Under the pieces are notes generated by a model. The model was not told where the DNA came from, did not search any database, and was given only the letters and a program-made list of their open reading frames with translations. A stretch of DNA of 64,000 nt from contig NW_027473345.1 of assembly GCF_050947335.1 (NCBI RefSeq), forward strand, positions 496,001-560,000. The letters run 5' to 3'. Positions 12,841 to 27,327 of this stretch are shown piece by piece; within the stretch, counting starts at the first letter, position 1; every line of letters begins with the position of its first letter. This DNA is from Megachile rotundata (taxonomy: Eukaryota > Arthropoda > Insecta > Hymenoptera > Megachilidae). A program made the translations under genes and the position numbers.

Positions 12841-15350
12841 GTATGACTGTGATTGTATGATTGTGATTGTATGATTGTGATCGTAAGACTGTGATTGTAT
12901 GATTGTGATTGTATGATTGTGATTGTATGATTGTGATTGCATGATTGTGATTGTGTGATTGTGATTGTACGATTGTGGTTCTATGATTGTAATTGTATGA
13001 TTGTGTTTGTATAATTGTGATTGTATGATTGTGATTGTATGATTGTGATTGTATGATTGTGATTGTATGATTGTGATTGTATGATTGTGATTGTATGATT
13101 GTGATTGTATGATTGTGATTGTATGATTGTGATTGTATGATTGTGATTGTATGATGGTGATTGTGTGATTGTGATTGTGTGATTGCGTTTGTATGATTCT
13201 AATTGTATGCATGTGAATGTATAATTCTGATTGTATGATTGTGATAATATGATTGCGATTGTATGATTGTGACTGTATGATTGTGATTGTATGATTGTGA
13301 TTGTATGATTGTGTTTATATGATTGCGATTGTATGATTATGATTGTGTGAATGTGATTGTATGATTGTGATTGTATGATTGTGATTGTATGATTGTGATT
13401 GCATGATTGTTATTGTATGATTGTGATTGTATAATTGTGATTGTATGATTGTGATTGTATCATTGTGATTGTATGATTGTGATTGTATCATTGTGATTGT
13501 ATGATTGTGATTGTATGATTGTGATTCTATGATTGTGATTGTAGGATTGTGATTGTACAATTGCGATTGTCTGATTGCGATTGTGAGACTGTGATTGTAT
13601 GATTGTGTTTGTGTGATTGCGTTTGTATGATTCTAATTGTATGCATGTGAATGTATAATTCTGATTGTATATTTGTGATAATATGATTGCGATTGTATGA
13701 TTGCGATTGTATGATTGTGATTGTATGATTGTTATTGTATGATTGTGATTGTATGATTGTGATTGTATGATTGTGATTGTATGATTGTGATTGTATGATT
13801 GTGATTGTATGATTGTGATTGTATGATTGTGATTGTATGATTGTGATGGTGTGATTGTGATTTCATGATTGTGATTGCATGATTGTGATTGTATGATGGT
13901 GATTGTGTGATTGCGTTTGTATGATGCTAATTGTATGCATATGAATGTATAATTCTGATTGTATGTTTGTGATAATGTGATTGCGATTGTAGGATTGTGA
14001 TTGTATGGTTGTGATTGTAAGATTGTAATTGTGTCATTGTGATTCTATTATTTTGATTGTATAATTGTGATTGTATGAATGTAATTGTATGATTGTGATT
14101 GTATGATTGCGATTGGATGATTGTGATTGTATGACTGTGATTGTATGATTGTGATTGTATGATTGTGATCGTAAGACTGTGATTGTATGATTGTGATTGT
14201 ATGATTGTGATTGTATGATTGTGATTGTATGATTGTGATTGCATGATTGTGATTGTGTGATTGTGATTGTACGATTGTGGTTCTATGATTGTAATTGTAT
14301 GATTGTGTTTGAATAATTGTGATTGGATGATTGTGATTGTATGATTGTGATTGTATGATTGTGATTGTATGATTGTGATTGTATGATTGTGATTGTATGA
14401 TTGTGATTGTATGATTGTGATTGTATGATTATGATTGTATGATTGTGATTGTATGATTGTGATTGTATGATTGTGATTGTATGATTGTGATTCTATGATT
14501 GTGATTCTATGATTGTAATTGTATGAATATGATTGTATGATTGTGATTGTGTGATTGCGTTTGTATGATTGTAATTGTATGCATGTGAATGTATAGTTCT
14601 GATTGTATGATTGTGATTGTATGATTGTGATTGTGTGATTGTGATTGTATGATTGTGATTGTATGATTGTGATTGTATGATTGTGATTGTGTGATTGTGA
14701 TTGTGTGATTGCGTTTGTATGATTCTAATTGTATGCATGTGAATGTATAATTCTGATTGTATGATTGTGATAATATGATTGCGATTGTATGATTGTGACT
14801 GTATGATTGTGATTGTATGATTGTGATTGTATGATTGTGTTTATATGATTGCGATTGTATGATTATGATTGTGTGAATGTGATTGTATGATTGTGATTGT
14901 ATGATTGTGATTATATGATTGTGACTGTATGACTGTGATTGTATGATTGTGATTGTATGATTGTGATTGCATGATTGTTATTGTATGATTGTGATTGTAT
15001 AATTGTGATTGTATGATTGTGATTGTATCATTGTGATTGTATGATTGTGATTGTATCATTGTGATTGTATGATTGTGATTGTATGATTGTGATTCTATGA
15101 TTGTGATTGTAGGATTGTGATTTTACAATTGCGATTGTCTGATTGCGATTGTGTGATTGTGATTGTATGATTGTGTTTGTGTGATTGCGTTTGTATGATT
15201 CTAATTGTATGCATGTGAATGTATAATTCTGATTGTATATTTGTGATAATATGATTGCGATTGTATGATTGCGATTGTATGATTGTGATTGTATGATTGT
15301 TATTGTATGATTGTGATGGTGTGATTGTGATTGCATGATTGTGATTGCAT
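12690..15350. repeat. Block N, copy 1
   Basis: About 2.6 kb recurring at 31.8-34.5 kb (offset 19,180, then 19,194), 43.4-46.1 kb (offset 30,716, then 30,730) and, from 13,668 on, at 55.3-57.0 kb. The step of 14 bp between offsets marks a one-monomer difference near 14.4 kb. Shared private features are GCATATGAATG near 13,937, GTGTTTGAATAATTG near 14,305 and ATAGTTCTG near 14,593. It contains no A or B cassette. Confidence 0.85.
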
Positions 15351-16176
15351 GATTATGATTGTATGATGGTGATTGTGTGATTGCGTTTGTATGATGCTAA
15401 TTGTATGCATGTGAATGTATAATTCTGATTGTATGTTTGTGATAATGTGATTGCGATTGTAGGATTGTGATTGTATGGTTGTGATTGTAAGATTGTAATT
15501 GTATGATTGCGATTGTATGATTGTGACTGTATGATTGTGATTGTATGATTGTGATTGTATGATTGTGTTTGTATGATTGCCATTGTATGATTATGATTGT
15601 ATGATTGTGATTGTATGATTGTGATTGTATGATAGTGATTGTATCATTGTGATTGTGGGATTGCGTTTGTATAATTGTGATTGTATGATTGTGATTGTAT
15701 GATTGTGATTGTATGATTGTGATTGTATGATTGTGATTGTATGATTGTGATTGTATGATTGTGATTGTATGATTGTGATTGTATGATTGTGATTGTATGA
15801 TTGTGATTGTATGATTGTGATTGTGTGATTGTGATTGTGTGACTGCGTTTGTATGATTCTAATTGTATGCATGTGAATGTATAATTCTGATTGTATGATT
15901 GTGATAATATGATTGCGATTGTATGATTGTGACTGTATGATTGTGATTGTATGATTGTGATTGTATGATTGTGTTTATATGATTGCGATTGTATGATTAT
16001 GATTGTGTGAATGTGATTGTATGATTGTGATTGTATGATTGTGATTATATGATTGTGATTGTATGACTGTGATTGTATGATTGTGATTGCATGATTGTGA
16101 TTGTGTGATTGTGATTGTACGATTGTGGTTCTATGATTGTAATTGTATGATTGTGTTTGTATAATTGTGATTGTAT

Positions 16177-16358
16177 GATTGTGATTGTATGATTGTGATT
16201 GTATGATTGTGATTGTATGATTGTGATTGTATGATTGTGATTGTATGATTGTGATTGTATGATTGTGATTGTATGATTGTGATTGTATGATTGTGATTGT
16301 ATGATTGTGATTGTATGATTGTGATTGTATGATTGTGATTGTATGATTGTGATTGTAT
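16177..16358. repeat. Plain monomer tract, 13 units
   Basis: Thirteen consecutive consensus monomers without a substitution, between AATTGTGATTGTAT and GATTGCGATTGTCT. The aligned tract at 57,745-57,968 has 16 units. Confidence 0.92.
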
Positions 16359-17548
16359 GATTGCGATTGTCTGATTGCGATTGTGTGATTGTGACTGTAT
16401 GATTGTGATTGTATGATTGTGATTCTATGATTGTGATTCTATGATTGTAATTGTATGAATGTGATTGTATGATTGTGATTGTGTGATTGCGTTTGTATGA
16501 TTGTAATTGTATGCATGTGAATGTATAGTTCTGATTGTATGATTGTGATTGTATGATTGTGATTGTGTGATTGTGATTGTATGATTGTGATTGTATGATT
16601 GTGATTGTATGACTGTGATTGTATGATTGTGATTGTATAACTGTGATTGTATAATTGTGATTGCATGATTGTGATTGTATGATTGTGATTGTACGATTGT
16701 GGTTGTATGATTGTGATTGTATGATTGTGATTGTATGATTGTGATTGTATGATTTTGATTGTATAATTGTGATTGAGTGATAGTGATTGTGTGATTGTGA
16801 CTGCATGATTGTGATTCTATGATTGTGATTGTATGATTGTAATTGTACGATTATGATTGTATGAATGTGATTGTATAATTGTGATTGTATGATTGTGATT
16901 GTATGATTGTGATTGTATGACTGTGATTGTATGATTGTGTTTGTATGATTGTGATCGTAAGACTGTGATTGTATGATTGTGATTGTATGATTGTGATTGT
17001 ATGATTGTGATTGCATGATTGTGATTGTGTGATTGCGATTGTACGATTGTGGTTCTATGATTGTAATTGTATGATTGTGTTTGTATAATTGTGATTGTAT
17101 GATTGTGATTGTATGATTGTGATTGTATGACTGTGATTGTATGATTGTGATTGTATGATTGTGATTGTATGACTGTGATTGTATGATTGTGATTGTATAA
17201 TTGTGATTGTATAATTGTGATTGCATGATTGTGATTGTATGATTGTGATTGTACGATTGTGATTGTATGATTGTAATTGTATGAATGTGATTGTATGATT
17301 GTGATTGTGTGATTGCGTTTGTATGATTCTAATTGTATGCATGTGAATGTATAATTCTGATTGTATGATTGTGATTGTATGATTGTGATTGTGTGATTGT
17401 GATTGTATGATTGTGATTGTATGATTGTGATTGTATGACTGTGATTGTATGATTGTGATTGTATAATTGTGATTGTATAATTGTGATTGTACGATTGTGG
17501 TTCTATGATTGTAATTGTATGATTGTGTTTGTATAATTGTGATTGTAT

Positions 17549-17716
17549 GATTGTGATTGTATGATTGTGATTGTATGATTGTGATTGTATGATTGTGATT
17601 GTATGATTGTGATTGTATGATTGTGATTGTATGATTGTGATTGTATGATTGTGATTGTATGATTGTGATTGTATGATTGTGATTGTATGATTGTGATTGT
17701 ATGATTGTGATTGTAT
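17549..17716. repeat. Plain monomer tract, 12 units
   Basis: Twelve perfect monomers ending at the variant CATTCTGATTG. The aligned tract at 59,159-59,368 has 15 units. Confidence 0.92.
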
Positions 17717-19739
17717 CATTCTGATTGTATGATTGTGATTGTATGATTGTGATCCTATGATTGTGATTGTAGGATTGTGATAGTACAATTGCGATTGTCT
17801 GATTGCGATTGTGTGATTGCGAATGTATGATTGTGATTGTATGATTGTGATTGTATGATTGTAATTGTATGAATGTGATTGTATGATTGTGATTGTATGA
17901 TTGTGATTGTGTGATTGCGATTGTGTGATTGTGATTGTATGATTGTGATTGTGTGATTGCGTTTGTATGATTCTAATTCTATGCATGTGAATGTATAATT
18001 CTGATTGTATGTTCGTGATAATATGATTGCGATTGTAGGATTGTGATTGTATGATTGTGACTGTAAGATTGTAATTGTATGATTGTGATTGTATGATTGT
18101 GATTGTATGATTGCGATTGTCTGATTGCGATTGTGTGATTGCGAATGTATGATTGTGATTTTATGATTGTGATTGTATGATTGTGATTGTATGATTGTGA
18201 TTGTGTGATGGCGTTTGTATGATTCTAATTGTATGCATGTGAATGTATAATTCTGATTGTATGTTTGTGATAATATGATTGCGATTGTAGGATTGTGATT
18301 GAATGATTGTGATTGTATGATTGTGAATGTATGATTGTGATTGTATGATTGTGATTGTATGATTGTGATTATATGATTGTGATTCTATGATTGTGATTGT
18401 AGGATTGTGATTGTATAATTGCGAGTGTCTGATTGCGATTGTGTGATTGTGATTGTATGATTGTGATTGTGTGATTGCGTTTGTATGATTCTAATTCTAT
18501 GCATGTAAATGTATAATTCTGATTGTATGTTTGTGATAATATGATTGCGATTGTATGATTGCGATTGCATGATTGTGATTGTATGATTGTTATTGTATGA
18601 TTGTGATTGTATGATTGTAATTGTACGATTGTGATTGTATGATTGTGATTGTATGATTGTACTTGCGTGATTGTGATTGTATCATTGTGAATATATAATT
18701 GTATTTGAGTGACTGTGATTGCCGGATTGCTATTGTATAATTCTGATTGTATGATAGTGACTGTGTGATTGTGATTGTACGATTGTGGTTCTATGATTGT
18801 GATTGTATGATTGTTATTGTATGATTATGATTGTATGATTGTGATTGAATGATTGTGATTGTATCATTGTGATTGTATGATTGTGATTGTATGATTGTGA
18901 TCCTATGATTGTGATTGTAGGATTGTGATAGTACAATTGCGATTGTCTGATTGCGATTGTGTGATTGCGAATGTATGATTGTGATTGTATGATTGTGATT
19001 CTATGATTGTGATTGTATGATTGTGATTGTATGATTGTGATTGTATGATTGTGATTGTATGATTGTGATTGTATGATAGTGATGGTGTGATTGTGATTGC
19101 ATGATTGTGATTGCATGATTGTGATTGCATGATTGTGATTGTATAATGGTGATTGTGTGATTGTGTTTGTATGATGCTAATTGTATGCATGTGAATGTAT
19201 AATTCTGATTGTATGATTGCGATAATATGATTGCGATTGTAGGATTGTGATTGTATGATTGTGATTGTAAGATTGTAATTGTATGATCGTGATTGTATGA
19301 TTGTGATTGTATGATTGCGATTGTCTGATTGCGATTGTGTGATTGTGAATGTATGATTGTGATTCTATGATTGTGATTGAATGATTGTGATTGTATGATT
19401 GTGATTGTATGATTGTGATTGTATGATTGTGATTGTATGATTGTGATTGTTTGATTGTGATTGTATGATTGTGATTGTATGATTGTGATTGTATGATTGT
19501 GATTGTATGATTGTGATTGTATGATTGTGATTGTATGATTGTGATTGTATGATAGTGACTGTGTGATTGTGATTGTACGATTGTGGTTCTATGATTGTGA
19601 TTGTATGATTGTTATTGTATGATTGTGATTGTATGATTGTGATTGTATGATTGTGATTGTATGATTGTGATTGTATCATTGTGATTGTATGATTGTGATT
19701 GTATGATTGTGAATGTATTATTGTGATTGTATGATTGTG

Positions 19740-22700
19740 AATGTATGATTGTGATTATATGATTGTGATTCTATGATTGTGATTGTAGGATTGTGATTGT
19801 ATAATTGCGAGAGTCTGATTGCGATTGTGTGATTGTGATTGTATGATTGTGATTGTGTGATTGCGTTTGTATGATTCTAATTCTATGCATGTGAATGTAT
19901 AATTCTGATTGTATGTTCGTGATAATATGATTGCGATTGTAGGATTGTGATTGTATGATTGTGACTGTAAGATTGTAATTGTATGATTGTGATTGTATGA
20001 TTGTGATTGTATGATTGCGATTGTCTGATTGCGATTGTGTGATTGCGAATGTATGATTGTGATTTTATGATTGTGATTGTATGATTGTGATTGTATGATT
20101 GTGATTGTGTGATGGCGTTTGTATGATTCTAATTGTATGCATGCGAATGTATAATTCTGATTGTATATTTGTGATAATATGATTGCGATTGTGTGATTGT
20201 GACTGTATGATTGTGATTGTTTGATTGTGATTGTATGATTGTGATTGTATGATTGTGATTGTATGATTGTGATTGTATGATTGTGATTGTATGATTGTGA
20301 TCGTATCATTGTGATTGTATGATTGTGGTTGTATGATTGTGATTGTATGATTGTGATTGTATGATTGTGATTGTATGATTGTGATTGTATGATTGTGATT
20401 GCATGATTGTGATTGTATGATTGTCATTGTATGATTGTGGTTGTATGATTGTGATTGTATGATTGTGATTGTATGATTGTGACTGTAGGATTATGGTTCT
20501 ATGGTTATGATTGTATGATTGTGATTGTGTGATTGCGTTTGTATGATTCTAATTGTATGCATGTGAATGTATAATTCTGATTGTATGATTGTGATTGTAT
20601 GATTGTGATTGTGTGATTGTGATTGTATGATTGTGATTGTATGATTGTGATTGTATGACTGTGATTGTATGATTGTGATTGTATAATTGTGATTGTATAA
20701 TTGTGATTGCATGATTGTGATTGTATGATTGTCATTGTACGATTGTGGTTGTATGATTGTGATTGTATGATTGTGATTGTATGATTGTGATTGTATGATT
20801 CTGATTGTATGATTGTGATGGTGTGATTGTGATTGCATGATTGTGATTGCATGATTATGATTGTATAATGGTGATTGTGTGATTGCGTTTGTATGATGCT
20901 AATTGTATGCATGTGAATGTATAATTCTGATTGTATGTTTGTGATAATATGATTGCGATTGTAGGATTGTGATTGTATGATTGTGATTGTAAGATTGTAA
21001 TTGTATGATTGTGATTGCATGATTTTGATTGTATGATTGCGATTGTCTGATTGCGATTGTGTGATTGTGAATGTATGATTGTGATTCTATGATTGTGGTT
21101 GTATGATTGTGATTGTATGATTGTGATTGTATGATTGTGACTGTAGGATTATGATTCTATGATTGTGATTGTATGATTGTGATTGTATGATTGTGAATGT
21201 ATGATTGTGATTGTATGATTGTGATTGTATGATTGTGATTATATGATTGTGATTCTATGATTGTGATTGTAGGATTGTGATTGTATAATTGCGAGTGTCT
21301 GATTGCGATTGTGTGATTGTGATTGTATGATTGTGATTGTGTGATTGCGTTTGTAGGATTCTAATTCTATGCATGTGAATGTATAATTCTGATTGTATGT
21401 TTGTGATAATATGATTGCGATTGTATGATTGCGATTGTATGATTGCGATTGCATGATTGTGATTGTATGATTGTTATTGTATGATTGTGATTGTATGATT
21501 GTAATTGTACGATTGTGATTGTATGATTGTGATTGTATGATTGTACTTGCGTGATTGTGATTGTATCATTGTGAATATATAATTGTATTTGAGTGACTGT
21601 GATTGCCGGATTGCTATTGTATAATTCTGATTGTATGATAGTGACTGTATGATTGTGATTGTACGATTGTGGTTCTATGATTGTGATTGTATGATTGTTA
21701 TTGTATAACTGTGATTGTATGATTGTGATTGTGTGATTGTGATTGTATCATTGTGATTGTATGATTATGATTGTATGATTGTGATCCTATGATTGTGATT
21801 GTAGGATTGTGATAGTACAATTGCGATTGTCTGATTGCGATTGTGTGATTGCGAATGTATGATTGTGATTGTATGATTGTGATTCTATGATTGTGATTGT
21901 ATGATTGTGATTGTATGATTGTGATTGTATGATTGTGATTGTATGATTGTGATTGTATGATAGTGATGGTGTGATTGTGATTGCATGATTGTGATTGTAT
22001 GATTGTGATTGTATGATTGTGATTGTATGATTTTGATTGTATAATTCTGATTGTGTGATAGTGATTGTGTGATTGTGACTGCATGGTTGTGATTCTATGA
22101 TTGTGATTGTATGATTGTAATTGTACGATTATGATTGTATGATTGTGATTGTATGATTCTACTTGCGTGATTGTGATTGTATGATTGTGAATATATAATT
22201 GTATTTGAGTTACTGTGATTGCCAGATTGCTATTGTATAATTCTGATTGTATGATAGTGATTGTGTGATTTTGATTGTACGATTGTGGTTCTATGATTGT
22301 GATTGTATGATTGTGATTGTATGATTGTGATTTTATGATTGTGATTGTATGATTGTGATTGTATGATTGTCATAGTATGATTGTGATTGTATGATTGTGA
22401 TTGTATGATTGTGATTGTATGACTGTGATTGTATGACTGTGATTGTATGATTGTGATCGTAAGACTGTGATTGTATGATTGTGATTGTATGATTGTGATT
22501 GTATGATTGTGATTGCATGATTGTGATTGTGTGATTGTGATTGTATGATTGTGGTTCTATGATTGTAATTGTATGATTGTGTTTGTATAATTGTGATTGT
22601 ATGATTGTGATTGTATGATTGTGATTGTATGATTGTGGTTGTATGATTGTGATTGTATGATTGTGACTGTATGATTGTGATTGTATGATTGTGACTGTGT

Positions 22701-24275
22701 GATAGTGATTGTGTGATTGCGTTTGTATGATTCTAATTGTATGCATGTGAATGTATAATTCTGATTGTATGATTGTGATAATATGAATGCGATTGTATGA
22801 TTGTGACTGTATGATTGTGATTGTATGATTGTGATTGTATGATTGTGTTTATATGATTGCGATTGTATGATTATGATTGTGTGAATGTGATTGTATGATT
22901 GTGATTGTATGATTGTGATTATATGATTGTGATTGTATGACTGTGATTGTATGATTGTGATTGTATGATTGTGATTGCATGATTGTTATTGTATGATTGT
23001 GATTGTATAATTGTGATTGTATGATTGTGATTGTATCATTGTGATTGTATGATTGTGATTGTATCATTGTGATTGTATGATTGTGATTGTATGATTGTGA
23101 TTCTATGATTGTGATTGTAGGATTGTGATTGTACAATTGCGATTGTCTGATTGCGATTGTGTGATTGTGATTGTATGATTGTGTTTGTGCGATTGCGTTT
23201 GTATGATTCTAATTGTATGCATGTGAATGTATAATTCTGATTGTATATTTGTGATAATATGATTGCGATTGTATGATTGCGATTGTATGATTGTGATTGT
23301 ATGATTGTTATTGTATGATTGTGATTGTAGGATTGTGATTGTATGATTGTGATTGTATGATTGTGATTGTATGATTGTGATTGTATGATTGTAATGGTGT
23401 GATTGTGATTGCATGATTGTGATTGCATGATTGTGATTGTATGATGGTGATTGTGTGATTGCGTTTGTATGATGCTAATTGTATGCATGTGAATGTATAA
23501 TTCTGATTGTATGTTTGTGATAATGTGATTGCGATTGTAGGATTGTGATTGTATGGTTGTGATTGTAAGATTGTAATTGTATGATTGTGATTGTATTATT
23601 TTGATTGTATAATTGTGATTGTATGAACGTAATTGTATGATTGTGATTGTATGATTGCGATTGTATGATTGTGATTGTATGACTGTGATTGTATGATTGT
23701 GATCGTAAGACTGTGATTGTATGATTGTGATTGTATGATTGTGATTGTATGATTGATTTTGTATGATTGTGATTGTATGATTGTGATTGTATGATTGTGA
23801 TTGTATGATTGTGATTGTATGATTTTGATTGTATAATTCTGATTGTGTGATAGTGATTGTGTGATTGTGACTGCATGGTTGTGATTCTATGATTGTGATT
23901 GTATGATTGTAATTGTACGATTATGATTGTATGATTGTGATTGTATGATTCTACTTGCGTGATTGTGATTGTATGATTGTGAATATATAATTGTATTTGA
24001 GTTACTGTGATTGCCAGATTGCTATTGTATAATTCTGATTGTATGATAGTGATTGTGTGATTTTGATTGTACGATTGTGGTTCTATGATTGTGATTGTAT
24101 GATTGTGATTGTATGATTGTGATTGTATGATTGTGATTGTATGATTGTGATTGTATGATTGTGATTGTATGATTGTGATTGTATGATTGTGATTGTATGA
24201 TTGTGATTGTATGATTGTGATTGTATGATTGTCATTGTATTATTGTGATTGTATGATTGTGATTGTATGATTATG
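19740..24275. repeat. Block M, copy 2
   Basis: Partner of 8,350-12,840. It has the intact A core 21567 and B cores 22183 and 23975 with the same internal spacings (616 and 1,792 bp). It differs from M1 by scattered substitutions, by GCGAGAGTCTG near 19,808 where M1 has GCGAGTGTCTG, and by three extra plain monomers at 24,087-24,226 (10 units versus 7). It also has a clustered change at 23,751 (GATTGATTTTGTAT), where the corresponding monomer in M1 is the plain consensus. Confidence 0.87.
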
Positions 24276-27200
24276 ATTGTGTGAATGTGATTGTATGATT
24301 GTGATTGTATGATTGTGATTATATGATTGTGACTGTATGACTGTGATTGTATGATTGTGATTGTATGATTGTGATTGCATGATTGTTATTGTATGATTGT
24401 GATTGTATAATTGTGATTGTATGATTGTGATTGTATCATTGTGATTGTATGATTGTGATTGTATCATTGTGATTGTATGATTGTGATTGTATGATTGTGA
24501 TTCTATGATTGTGATTGTAGGATTGTGATTTTACAATTGCGATTGTCTGATTGCGATTGTGTGATTGTGATTGTATGATTGTGTTTGTGTGATTGCGTTT
24601 GTATGATTCTAATTGTATGCATGTGAATGTATAATTCTGATTGTATATTTGTGATAATATGATTGCGATTGTATGATTGCGATTGTATGATTGTGATTGT
24701 ATGATTGTTATTGTATGATTGTGATGGTGTGATTGTGATTGCATGATTGTGATTGCATGATTATGATTGTATGATGGTGATTGTGTGATTGCGTTTGTAT
24801 GATGCTAATTGTATGCATGTGAATGTATAATTCTGATTGTATGTTTGTGATAATGTGATTGCGATTGTAGGATTGTGATTGTATGGTTGTGATTGTAAGA
24901 TTGTAATTATATGATTGCGATTGTATGATTGTGACTGTATGATTGTGATTGTATGATTGTGATTGTATGATTGTGTTTGTATGATTGCGATTGTATGATT
25001 ATGATTGTATGATTGTGATTGTATGATAGTGATTGTATCATTGTGATTGTGGGATTGCGTTTGTATAATTGTGATTGTATGATTGTGATTGTATGATTGT
25101 GATTGTATGATTGTAATTGTACGATTGTGATTGTATGATTGTGATTGTATGATTGTGATAATATGATTGCGATTGTATGATTGCGATTGTATGATTGCGA
25201 TTGCATGATTGTGATTGTATGATTGTTATTGTATGATTGTGATTGTATGATTGTAATTGTACGATTGTGATTGTATGATTGTGATTGTATGATTGTACTT
25301 GCGTGATTGTGATTGTATCATTGTGAATATATAATTGTATTTGAGTGACTGTGATTGCCGGATTGCTATTGTATAATTCTGATTGTATGATAGTGACTGT
25401 GTGATTGTGATTGTACGATTGTGGTTCTATGATTGTGATTGTATGATTGTTATTGTATGATTATGATTGTATGATTGTGATTGTATGATTGTGATTGTAT
25501 CATTGTGATTGTATGATTGTGATTGTATGATTGTGATCCTATGATTGTGATTGTAGGATTGTGATAGTACAATTGCGATTGTCTGATTGCGATTGTGTGA
25601 TTGCGAATGTATGATTGTGATTGTATGATTGTGATTCTATGATTGTGATTGTATGATTGTGATTGTATGATTGTGATTGTATGATTGTGATTGTATGATT
25701 GTGATTGTATGATTGTGATTGTATGATAGTGATGGTGTGATTGTGATTGCATGATTGTGATTGCATGATTGTGATTGTATAATGGTGATTGTGTGATTGC
25801 GTTTGTATGATGCTAATTGTATGCATGTGAATGTATAATTCTGATTGTATGATTGCGATAATATGATTGCGATTGTAGGATTGTGATTGTATGATTGTGA
25901 TTGTAAGATTGTAATTGTATGATCGTGATTGTATGATTGTGATTGTATGATTGCGATTGTCTGATTGCGATTGTGTGATTGTGAATGTATGATTGTGATT
26001 CTATGATTGTGATTGAATGATTGTGATTGTATGATTGTGATTGTATGATTGTGATTGTATGATTGTGATTGTATGATTGTGATTGTATGATTGTGATTGT
26101 ATGATTGTGATTGTATGATTGTGATTGTATGATTGTGATTGTATGATTGTGATTGTATGATTGTGATTGTATGATTGTGATTGTATGATTGTGATTGTAT
26201 GATAGTGACTGTGTGATTGTGATTGTACGATTGTGGTTCTATGATTGTGATTGTATGATTGTTATTGTATGATTGTGATTGTATGATTGTGATTGTATGA
26301 TTGTGATTGTATGATTGTGATTGTATCATTGTGATTGTATGATTGTGATTGTATGATTGTGAATGTATTATTGTGATTGTATGATTGTGAATGTATGATT
26401 GTGATTATATGATTGTGATTCTATGATTGTGATTGTAGGATTGTGATTGTATAATTGCGAGTGTCTGATTGCGATTGTGTGATTGTGATTGTATGATTGT
26501 GATTGTGTGATTGCGTTTGTATGATTCTAATTCTATGCATGTGAATGTATAATTCTGATTGTATGTTCGTGATAATATGATTGCGATTGTAGGATTGTGA
26601 TTGTATGATTGTGACTGTAAGATTGTAATTGTATGATTGTGATTGTATGATTGTGATTGTATGATTGCGATTGTCTGATTGCGATTGTGTGATTGCGAAT
26701 GTATGATTGTGATTTTATGATTGTGATTGTATGATTGTGATTGTATGATTGTGATTGTGTGATGGCGTTTGTATGATTCTAATTGTATGCATGCGAATGT
26801 ATAATTCTGATTGTATATTTGTGATAATATGATTGCGATTGTGTGATTGTGACTGTATGATTGTGATTGTTTGATTGTGATTGTATGATTGTGATTGTAT
26901 GATTGTGATTGTATGATTGTGATTGTATGATTGTGATTGTATGATTGTGATCGTATCATTGTGATTGTATGATTGTGGTTGTATGATTGTGATTGTATGA
27001 TTGTGATTGTATGATTGTGATTGTATGATTGTGATTGTATGATTGTGATTGCATGATTGTGATTGTATGATTGTCATTGTATGATTGTGATTGTATGATT
27101 GTGATTGTGTGATTGTGATTGTATGATTGTGATTGTATGATTGTGATTGTATGATTGTGATTGTGTGATTGTGATTGTGTGATTGCGTTTGTATGATTCT

Positions 27201-27327
27201 AATTGTATGCATGTGAATGTATAATTCTGATTGTATGATTGTGATAATATGATTGCGATTGTATGATTGTGACTGTATGATTGTGATTGTATGATTGTGA
27301 TTGTATGATTGTGTTTATATGATTGCG
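24262..27327. repeat. Block Q, copy 1
   Basis: About 2.83 kb of this segment (24,262-27,087) is repeated at 27,328-30,139 with offset 3,066 bp, becoming 3,052 in the right part where one monomer was lost. The remaining 27,087-27,327 resembles block N and is not repeated in the second copy. It holds A core 25319 and the 13-unit plain tract 26,019-26,200. Parts of Q are also found at 35-38.8 kb, 46.3-48.4 kb, 51.0-53.1 kb and 60.4-62.0 kb. Confidence 0.85.

Larger units (their letters stand above)
15350..19740. repeat. Block P, copy 1
   Basis: About 4.4 kb whose only full-length partner is 57.0-61.4 kb (offset 41,610, locally 41,568 or 41,652). It has long tracts of unmodified monomers, 15,687-15,812 (9 units), 16,177-16,358 (13) and 17,549-17,716 (12). 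Private features include GTTCTGATTG after GTATA near 16,527, GATTGAGTGATAG near 16,772 and TATCATTCTG near 17,715. It holds A core 18683. The right part (about 18.8-19.7 kb) also resembles block Q. Confidence 0.82.
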
